Assembly (NCBI RefSeq): GCF_023159225.1
Contig: NC_063188.1
Location: 31,865,626-31,929,625, forward strand
Direction: 5' to 3'
Source: Perognathus longimembris pacificus
Lineage: Eukaryota > Chordata > Mammalia > Rodentia > Heteromyidae
DNA: 64,000 nt
Of the stretch, positions 56,205 to 64,000 are shown piece by piece (position 1 is the stretch's first letter; each line of letters begins with the position of its first letter). The notes beneath the pieces are model-generated. The model ran no database searches, was not told the origin of the DNA, and worked only from the letters and a program-made list of their open reading frames with translations. A program made the translations under genes and the position numbers.

Positions 56205-56335
56205 TAAAATAATTTATTCATTCATTCACTCATGCAGCAGCTATATACTGAGCACTCACCAGAGAGTAGCAGGTACTGCTGTGGGTGTAGAGGTTACCTT
56301 GGTGAAAATAATAGTATTCTTTTTTCAAGGAGTCA
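56205..56335 (-). repeat. L2 LINE 3' end
   Basis: ATTTATTCATTCATTCACTC, ACTGAGCACTCACCAGAGAG and GAGGTTACCTTGGTGAAAAT, reverse complement of L2. Confidence 0.75.
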
Positions 56336-56449
56336 ACATTCCAAGAATACTTTTCCAGAGAATGGATTTAAAAAGTACAAAAAAAATTATCAAACTCATA
56401 GGATTTTTGTGAGGAATAAATGTGTTATTGTATATTAAGAAGTAATTAT

Positions 56450-56675
56450 CTAGGTGCTGGTCACTCAGGCCTGTAATCTTTGCTAGTAAGAAGGCTGAAA
56501 TCAAGAGGATTCTTTTGTAAATCCAAGTTGAGAAGAAAAATTCAATAGATTTCCATCTCCAAAACAACCAGCTAAAAGTATCCCTGGAGGCATGGAGTGG
56601 TTCACATGGTAGAACACCAGCCTAGCAATCAAATGGCTATGAATTGAAACCCCAGTACTACATAGAAAAGTAATT
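56450..56675 (+). repeat. B1/ID-family composite SINE
   Basis: CACTCAGGCCTGTAATCTTT (B1), TCACATGGTAGAACACCAGC and GAATTGAAACCCCAGTACTA (tRNA-like end). The Geo-specific insert is missing, so it may be B1-dID. Confidence 0.75.
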
Positions 56676-57184
56676 TGAACAGAATGTGTGTTAAACTTTC
56701 TCTTTGTTGTAACCAAATATCTGAGCAAATAAGGGAGAATTTATTTTGGCTCAGTTTCAGAGCTTTTAGTTCATTATAGCAGGCAAGGCATGGTCGAACA
56801 GAGTTTTCTAATCTCTTGGTAGACTAGAAGCAGAGAGATAAAGTGTCTGCACCAGCTTTCCCTACTTTTGATCACCAGTCTACTGAATGGTGTTGCTCAT
56901 AGTGAAGACAGTCTTTTCTCCTTCCTATGCCCCCCTCGTCCTCTCTAGAAATGCTCTCATATGAACACCGAGAAAAGTTCTCTACTAGTCTCCTACATGA
57001 CTTTTAATCGAATAGAGTTGAAGACCAAGATTAACCAGCAGAGTATGGAAGTACTTAGAAAAGTCCCTGGCACCAAAATAAAGTCTGTGTATTTGCAAAT
57101 ACGTTATTGTACTCAGTTACAAAAACATGGTTTAAGAGTCAGTCAAATAAATGAAAGCAGAACTTTCTGCTCACTGAATCTTCC

Positions 57185-57420
57185 AGCTGTTATTGACTGG
57201 ATGTTTGTGTCTTCCAAAAATTCATGGTGAGATACTAATTTCCACTGGGATTATGTTTGAAGGTGAGACTTTGGGGAGGTAATTAGGTTTGGATTTTTCC
57301 CTGTGACTGAATCAGGAAGACTCACACCAGAAACTGACCACTTTGGCAACTTAACTTCAGTCTTGGCTTCTCTGCCTCCCAAACTGTGAGAAATAAATTT
57401 ATTTTTATTGTTTTCTTAAG
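57185..57420 (+). mobile_element. MaLR-type LTR
   Basis: GACTGGATGTTTGTGTCTTC, CATGGTGAGATACTAATTTC, GAAGGTGAGACTTTGGGGAG, GTAATTAGGTTTGGA and AACTGTGAGAAATAAATTTA in MLT1-like order. Confidence 0.88.
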
Positions 57421-57424
57421 ATAT

Positions 57425-58185
57425 CCTAGAGAATGATATTCTTGCTATGGAGACTAGAATAAAGAAACCAATTGATCTCTTGGAATATGATTTTTTCAGC
57501 CTAAATGGGAAACAGGTCTGACTTTACAAGGTTATTATAAGGAATAAATTAGATCATTTCTATGAAAAACTCAGTATGAAATAAGTGTTGAAAATAGGAA
57601 CTATTATTGTGGCTTTATGGTCTTATTTTGAAGCTGGTGAGGGCCTAACATTGAAATACTCCTTCTTTTTTAATAGTTCAGACCTGGAGGTGACAAGAGC
57701 ACATTTCATTAAGGATATTTAAGCAAAATTGTTTCTTAAATTATAAAATTAATATATACTAATAAAAATTCAAAATTTACAAAATATAAAGTGAAAGGTA
57801 AAAAATAAATCTGTCTCTGCATCCATTCTCCTACACATTTTATTACTTGTACCAATAATTACAATAAAACTGCTTGGTTTATATCCATCAATACCTTTTT
57901 CTATGTATATCTATTAACTTAAATTGTACATAAGAACATACATATTTTTACATAAATTATACATATATATGATTTTCTAATTCTACCTAACATTTTATCT
58001 GATCTCTTTCTGTTACAGTACATACAAGCCATTCCTCACAAAGGCTATTCAGTAATCCATAATATGGAGGTATCAATGGTTTACAATTCAAAAATCTATA
58101 AATTTTGCTCTCAGGATAGTATCATGAGTCTCCAATTATAGTATTGTCCTTCCTCCAAAATTTGTATTTAAGAATGTAATTTGTG
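57425..58185. other. no firm feature
   Basis: AT-rich. 57830-58110 may be an old L1-type remnant but is too decayed to assign. Confidence 0.4.
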
Positions 58186-58187
58186 AG

Positions 58188-58395
58188 CCAGGTATTTGTG
58201 GCTCATGCCTGTGATACTAGGTTTGAAGACAGCCCAGGCAGGAAAGGCTGTGAAATTCTTGTCTCCAATTAACCACCAAAATGTGAAAAGTGGGTATGGA
58301 GCTCAAGTGGTGGAGTGTTAGCCTGTAGCAAAAAAAGCTCAGGTACAGTGCCCAGGCCCTGAGTGCAAGCTCCAGGACCAGCACACACAAAGAAC
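58188..58395 (+). repeat. B1-Geo SINE
   Basis: GTGGCTCATGCCTGTGATAC, TTGTCTCCAATTAACCACCA, CAAGTGGTGGAGTGTTAGCC and AAGCTCCAGGACCAGCACAC. Part of B1 is deleted. Confidence 0.92.
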
Positions 58396-58410
58396 AACGT
58401 AGTATATTTG

Positions 58411-58632
58411 GCTGGACACTGGTGGCTTACACCAGTAACCTTAGCTACTCAGAGGATTGCTACTTGAAACCAGCCTGGACAGAAAAGTTGTTGAAATACT
58501 AGTTCCATTTTACCAGCAAAAAGCTCGAAGTGTAGATGTAGCTCAAAGAGTAGAGTTCCAGTGTCAAGCTAGAAATTTTGCAGCCTTTCATTCAAGCCCT
58601 GCTATCAGCACAAATAAATAAACAAACAAATA
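58411..58632 (+). repeat. B1-Geo SINE
   Basis: ACACTGGTGGCTTACACCAG, TTGAAACCAGCCTGGACAGA and TTCAAGCCCTGCTATCAGCA, with an (AAAT)/(AAAC) tail. Head-to-tail with the previous copy. Confidence 0.88.
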
Positions 58633-58639
58633 AGAGTAT

Positions 58640-60280
58640 AATGTGCCAATATGTTGTTTCAGACAAATGCATAGTTTGTTCAGAACATGAAGTTTTGTTA
58701 CGTTCTAGGTTGTAAAGACAAGAAGGAAATCGAAGTGCTCAGGCAGAATGGAATTTCCTTCAGGAGGTCAGAAGGAAAATAAAGTGGCCTAAGTGATTAT
58801 CAACTTTAAAATTTTTATTTTCTTGTAGGTCCTGATAGTGAGAGACTAAATGAACAGGAAGTGTGGAGTGCATATCAGTTCAACAAAGACTTGAGTAATG
58901 ACCTTACCAAATACAAAAGTAATTCTTGATATAAAAGTAGCTCTTTTATCTAGTGGATAAGAGACTTTAGTTACTACAATAATTAATCTTTTGTGTTGAT
59001 AAATTACAATAGTCTTTTATACTGAGATGTGACTAAAATACTCTTGGATGAGAAATTGACCCAAATGGTTTTAAAATGTAAAAAATTACAACAATGTATT
59101 CAAATTTTTTGCTCAAATAAATCAAAAGTAGGTAAAATCCACTGTGTCCATTTTCAGCAGATTCAAAGTATTTCTTCCTTACTGATAGGGTTATCTGAGT
59201 GCTAACAAAGTACCACAAAGAGCAAAAGTATCACAACACTGAAGTAGTGTGGTTTATAAGAAAGGAAAATGTGTATCAGTGGAATCATATAGAGTAATGG
59301 AAATGTCACTCACTGTAATATCTGAGCAGAAGGTTGTAATCAAAGCAGTTTGCAATTAGAAATCACAAAGCCCCAGCTCAGAATTTTTGGTACAAACAGC
59401 TCTGACAGCACATAGAACTGTTATAAAATACTTTGTGATAAAGCTTTGTCAGTGGTAATGTCTGCTTTAATGACATCTGGAAACAGCTGGTTTTCTCTCT
59501 TAAAAAAAACAGCAATATGTTTAAGCCTGCCAAATACATATAATAAGGTGCTTACCTATCATTAACAAAATTATACTTTTCTTATTGACAGAAAAGATCT
59601 GTTCACATTGTGAGAAGAATATATTATAGAACTACTGGAGAGCAATTGAAAAGCATCCTAGGGAAGGTTGCAAAGCAGCAAGTTACATCCCTAAATTTGC
59701 CACTTCCTGGGGTGGCTACAATTATCCTAAGAATTATCATGAGACTTCTCAAAACTTCTCAAATCAAAATTAAATATTCAGTGTTTTAATTTTATAAAAA
59801 TATATGCCATATAACATTTTGAAGAAAAGGGAGAGACAGCATAAAAGCATGCTAATAATAACAAGGTATTAGAAATCTCCCAGAAGGTTAGGAGCAATGA
59901 TCATAAGACTGGTACACTTTATGGATTTAATGGTAGTTTCTATGAATTCAGAACATTGTACGAAGGCATGTTGTCAAAAGAGTTATAATAAATTCCGTGA
60001 ATTTACTGTGTGTTTCCTAAGTAGGTAGTCACAAAAATAGCAATCCACAAATTCTATTTTAAAGTTTTGAAGTTAAAAATTTCCTGAATGTCTAAAATGT
60101 GGTCCAATGCCAGGAGTAAAAATATTCATTCATTGAATGTGTACATATGTGTGTATATTATATATTAGTGTACTATGTGGCGGGTACTGATATACACTTT
60201 GGCTGCTGGGAAGTTTCTATCAACAATGTAGAGGAGTATATGTTTCCCTGAAGCCTTTAAAAATATTATTGTTGTTCTTA
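58640..60280. other. no recognised feature
   Basis: 1.6 kb of AT-rich, unique-looking DNA with no repeat or exon I can identify; the longest repeat-poor block in this part. Confidence 0.5.
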
Positions 60281-60284
60281 TTAT

Positions 60285-60560
60285 TTTGCTGGTCCTGGCG
60301 CTTAAACTCAGGGCCTGTGCACTGCCCCTAAGCCTCTTTGTGATCAAGGCTAACACTTTACTACTACTTTAGCCACCAACATCACTTTCAGCTTTTTTGA
60401 GTCGTTCATTGGAGATGAGTCTCAATAAAAATAAAAAAAGACAAAAAAAAAAAAAAGAGTCTCGTGGATTTTTCTGCCCGAGCTGGTTTTAAACTGCAAT
60501 CCTCAGATCTCAGACTCCTGACTAGTTAGGGTTACAGGCACGAGCCACTGGCGCCTGGCT
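60285..60560 (-). repeat. B1-Geo SINE with an inserted A tract
   Basis: GGTCCTGGCGCTTAAACTCA (Geo) to GATCTCAGACTCCTGACTAG and GGGTTACAGGCACGAGCCAC (B1). An A-rich insert lies at 60424-60456. Confidence 0.9.
60424..60456 (+). mobile_element. A-tract-only insertion with TSD
   Basis: 33 bp of almost pure A, including AATAAAAATAAAAAAAGAC, set inside the SINE between GAGTCTC at 60417-60423 and 60457-60463. This looks like a retrotransposition event that copied only the poly(A) tail. Confidence 0.7.
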
Positions 60561-61071
60561 TCCCTGAGCCCTTTTAATAGTAGATTTTAAAATAATGCAT
60601 GAAGAAATATTCAACATCCTTAGCACTAACGGAAACGGAAATCAAAATTATATAAAATTCCAGAATGGCAATCTTTAAGGAAATGAACAACAATAAACAC
60701 GGGTGAGGATATGGCAGAAAAGGATCCATGATACATTGTTGGTGGAAATGTAAGTTAGTGCAGATACTAACAAAATCATGTGGCAATTCTTCAAAATCTA
60801 AAACTAGCACTGCCTTATGACCCCACCATACCACTCTTGGGACAATGACTGAAAAAATATGAAACAATGCACAAGAAATAGCTACATACTTATATTTGTT
60901 GCAGCTTTGTTTACAATAGTCAAGCTATGGAATCAGCTAACGTGACCAGCAACCAACAAATGAATAAACTTAAAAATGAAATTTTGCCATTTGTAGGAAT
61001 ATAAATGGAACTGGAGATCATCAAGCTGAATAAGATAGCTGAGATAAAAAAACAAAAACCTAAATACTGTG

Positions 61072-61267
61072 GCTGGGAATGTGGCATAGTGATAGAGTGC
61101 TTGCCTAGCATTCTTGAAGCCCTGGGTTTGATTCCTCAGCACCACATAAACAAAAAAATCCAGAAGTGACACAGTGGCTCAAGTGATAGAGTGCTAGTCT
61201 TGAGCAAAGAAGCCAGGAACAGTGCTCAGGCCATGAGTTCAAGCACCAGAACTGACCAAAAAAAAAG
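61072..61267 (+). mobile_element. IDL-Geo SINE inside L1
   Basis: Complete dimer, older states (CCTAGCATTCTTGAAGCCC). TSD CTAAATACTGTG at 61060-61071 and 61268-61279. Confidence 0.95.
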
Positions 61268-61420
61268 CTAAATACTGTGATTTTGCTCATTTGTGGCATC
61301 TAGACATAAAAGATACACAGATTCATAGATATTGGAATACAAGGTTGTAATTATAGGGCTGTTGAAGAGGATGAGGGGAGAAAGAGATGGAAGATAAATA
61401 TTACCAAAATACACAGTGTC

Positions 61421-61631
61421 GGGCTGGGGATATAGCCTAGTGGCAAGAGTGCCTGCCTCGGATACACGAGGCCCTAGGTTCGATTCCCCAGCACCACATA
61501 TACAGAAAACGGCCAGAAGCGGCGCTGTGGCTCAAGTGGCAGAGTGCTAGCCTTGAGCGGGAAGAAGCCAGGGACAGTGCTCAGGCCCTGAGTCCAAGGC
61601 CCAGGACTGGCCAAAAAAAAAAAATATATAT
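61421..61631 (+). mobile_element. IDL-Geo SINE inside L1, young copy
   Basis: Near-intact young-type dimer with CpGs retained (AGAAAACGGCCAGAAGCGG, CTTGAGCGGGAAGAAGCC). TSD ACAGTGTC at 61413-61420 and 61632-61639. The A tail grades into (AT)n. Confidence 0.95.
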
Positions 61632-62277
61632 ACAGTGTCTATACCTCAGATGGCATAAAGAAGTCACTTAAAACTGTTGAACAATAGAAAAGTAGGAGAG
61701 ATAGGGAAAGACAGACCAATTGAGAGGGTTTTATCTGACTAAAGTAAAATATTTTCCCATGTGAAATACCACAGTAAAATTCCTTTGTACAATTAACATA
61801 CACTGACCAGATCAGAAAGTAAGGCCCTGTTGGAGGGATAGGATAGGAGAGGGTGACTGGACAGGGTGAACATAGTTAACTTCATAGTTATATATGAAAA
61901 TAAAACCATGAAACATGGTGAAATTATTTTAAGAAAAGTGGAGAGAGATGAGGGAGAGTGATGGAGGGGGTGAATTTGGTGTACATTGTATGCATGAATG
62001 AAAATACATAAACTAAACATTGTCATAAAACTGATATTTGCTAATAAAAGTAAATATATTTTGGTAATCTCATGTTAGTGCAAATATTCTTATAGTTTAT
62101 TTTTCTTGAATATTGGTAATATTGAGTAAGTATATACTCTTTATGTGACTGTCATGTTAGTATTATATGACTATTTGTAATTCTATTTTGAATCATCTAC
62201 ACATATTCTACGTCTATAGTCTACTGGTAATTCTATTGTTAGTTTGTGATATATGTCACTATGTCATCTATCTTAAT

Positions 62278-62481
62278 CAGAGCCTGGCCATTGTCCTTGA
62301 GCTTTTGCACTCAAGAATAATGCTCTACCACTTGAGCCACAGCTCTACCTCTGGCTTTTTGCTGATTAATTGGAGAATAATCTCATGGACATTTCCACCC
62401 AGTATGGCTTCGAACTGTGGTCCTCAGACCTCAGTTTCCTGAGCAGCTAGAATTGTAGTAAGGAGCCACCACTGTCTAGCT
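62278..62481 (-). repeat. B1-Geo SINE
   Basis: CTCTACCACTTGAGCCACAG, GGCTTCGAACTGTGGTCCTC and TCAGTTTCCTGAGCAGCTAG. Confidence 0.9.
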
Positions 62482-62486
62482 TAAAT

Positions 62487-62572
62487 TATTTTTTTATGGT
62501 ACTGGAAATTGAACCCAGGGCTTGGCACTTGCTAATCAAGTGCTCTACCAATTTATTTATGCTCTCTGCCAT
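62487..62572 (-). repeat. ID SINE
   Basis: GGTACTGGAAATTGAACCCA and TCAAGTGCTCTACCAATTTA, reverse-complement ID. Confidence 0.8.
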
Positions 62573-62574
62573 AT

Positions 62575-63185
62575 GTGAAATTATGTTTTAGTAGTAGCTT
62601 CTAGAAACATGTAAATTTAATCAACTGTTGTAGTAGAGGTCAATTAATATCAAATGTTTTAATAGGGACCATGAATACACTGGAATTATTTTGATGTTAT
62701 TATTGTGTCCTGCATTAAATCTAATTCTATGTACACAGTAATCAGCTTATGTTATAGTCAAAAGCTCCCAGTAGTGTTAAAAAAAAAACCAATATTGTTA
62801 AAAGAAAAAAAAGGCATTGTTCGTCAATAGATATTAAGTTGGAATTTAAACTTGCCTGTAATTTAAAACAAAAGAAAACAGAGCAAAAATACAAAAAGAA
62901 GTTACTTGAGTTGCCACCATCAATATCCCTAATATCCTTGAAGCTTGTATAAACAGTAGTAGCGTCTTCAGACTCTTTCAGTACTTTTCCAATGCTACAT
63001 GTATTTAAAAAGGTCTGTGCTGGCATCCAAGCCAAATTCTATCACTGTGCTTAAGAATATCTTAACATCCATACACAATTAGGTCCCTGAGGTTTGTGGA
63101 CATGATAGCAATATTGACCTTTTCACAAGCAATAGCAGAGCTAATTTGAGGCAGATCAGTGCTTCACAGCAACTTGAGCCCTCAT
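62575..63185. other. no recognised feature
   Basis: Unique-looking. The 97-codon minus-strand frame at 62742-63035 has no recognised domain. Confidence 0.45.
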
Positions 63186-63189
63186 TCTC

Positions 63190-63480
63190 AATAATAGATA
63201 TGGACTAAAATCTCCATAAAATTATTTCCTGTCTCAGATTTAGAGTCAGTAAACATTTGGCAAGCGCCTAATATGTTCTTGACCTTTTAACACCTACTCT
63301 TTCTTCTTGTCCTCCGCTCTATTCTGTGACACAGACAGTCTCATTTCCATGGGAGGAAACTGAAACTCAGTAAAACAGTATGATTTGTTCATGGTCATAG
63401 TAGTTGCTATTAAGTTACAGAAATGGGACTTGAAAAACCTACCACTGTTGGGCTTGTGCCACCATTACCCTCCCCAGGCA
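63190..63480 (-). repeat. MIR SINE
   Basis: GCAAGCGCCTAATATGTTCT, TTTCCATGGGAGGAAACTGA, AACTCAGTAAAACAGTATGA. Confidence 0.75.
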
Positions 63481-63569
63481 TACTTGATGAGATATGTGGA
63501 AAGCCTCCAAGCAGACTTTTTACTTCTGTTTTGATGGCTTTACAACAGAAGGTATTAAAATATTTGCAC

Positions 63570-63790
63570 AGCACTTACTTAGAGTAGGAAAATACTACAT
63601 TTTATTAACAAAAATGTGTTCATTTTCCCTCATAGTCAAAATAGAGAATTTACCAAGTGTCATCACCATCATTCTATCTTTCCATCCCCATTTAAGATGT
63701 GAGGCCTGAAAGGTTTAGATGGCTTAGGCAGGATCACACAGCCATGAAATATAGGAGCCAGGACTGAGGACCAGGTAGGCTGACACCCAA
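63570..63790 (-). repeat. MIR SINE
   Basis: CCATCCCCATTTAAGATGTG, GGCAGGATCACACAGCCATG and ATAGGAGCCAGGACTGAGGA, reverse-complement MIR. Confidence 0.8.
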
Positions 63791-64000
63791 GCCTTAACCC
63801 AAGCTTAAACACTTTAATTCTTTTTATTCAGTCATCTAAAAGTTCTAAACCACCATGTGAACCTCCTGTTTTCTTACTTTCATTTATTTTGTTTTGTCAT
63901 TCAAAACTAAATACAATGGCAGTAACCAACAAGGATTCAATAATCAAGGCAATTAAGTCATGAGGGTATAGTGTATAACAGCACAATTAAATTTTTTAGA

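Larger units (their letters stand above)
60580..62060 (+). mobile_element. rodent L1, ORF2 3' end and 3' UTR, old
   Basis: Decayed ORF2 (TTGTTGGTGGAAATGTAAGT, ATGACCCCACCATACCACTC, GAATATAAATGGAACTGGAG, TTTGCTCATTTGTGGCATCT) and 3' UTR (TGTGAAATACCACAGTAAAA, TTTGTACAATTAACATACAC). Two IDL-Geo copies interrupt it. No intact frame. Confidence 0.9.

Overview
This window is nuclear DNA from a rodent and contains no protein-coding exon, rRNA, intact tRNA or CRISPR array that I can support. The strongest clue to the organism is a dimeric SINE: a tRNA-Ala/ID-like left half joined to a right half ('Geo'). It matches what is known of IDL-Geo, a SINE described only from Geomyoidea (kangaroo rats, pocket mice, pocket gophers). 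About a dozen copies are present, several nearly intact with clean target-site duplications (TSDs). Rodent-type L1 3' ends, B1 and ID SINEs, and older mammalian repeats (MIR, L2, MaLR LTRs, MER5A, MER2, L1M) support a placental rodent. The genus cannot be fixed from what I can see.

Layout. 1-5 kb: SINEs, then a MaLR provirus-like remnant (2325-3690, minus strand). 5-15 kb: mostly unique DNA with MIR, B1, L1 and IDL-Geo copies and one 40-bp SINE stub with a TSD (11779-11818). 14-20 kb: an L1-rich block with an L1/SINE chimera (15056-15650), an L1 inside an old B1 composite (16705-17588) and an inverted ('twin-primed') L1 (18860-19917) beside MER5A. 20-26 kb: old L1M, a 390-bp solo LTR inside a MIR, a B1-B1-ID composite with a (GGAA)n tail, and a second LTR. 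26-32 kb: SINEs whose tails have become (CA)n/(TG)n arrays, and a third LTR. 32-46 kb: MIR, L2 and L1M remnants, nested SINEs, MER2, and a perfect 83-bp tandem duplication (43484-43649). 46-64 kb: a 90-bp alternating purine-pyrimidine tract, more SINEs, and an old L1 (60580-62060) carrying two IDL-Geo insertions.

How the parts relate. The L1 copies are the likely source of the enzymes that moved the SINEs: the insertions share target-site duplications of about 7-17 bp and A-rich tails. The Geo half occurs on two different heads (ID-like and B1-like) and itself shows A-box- and B-box-like motifs, which suggests module exchange among pol III SINEs. All open reading frames I examined are chance frames or decayed L1 ORF2. 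The window is probably intergenic or a large intron. All assignments are by eye; element boundaries are approximate unless a target-site duplication is quoted.
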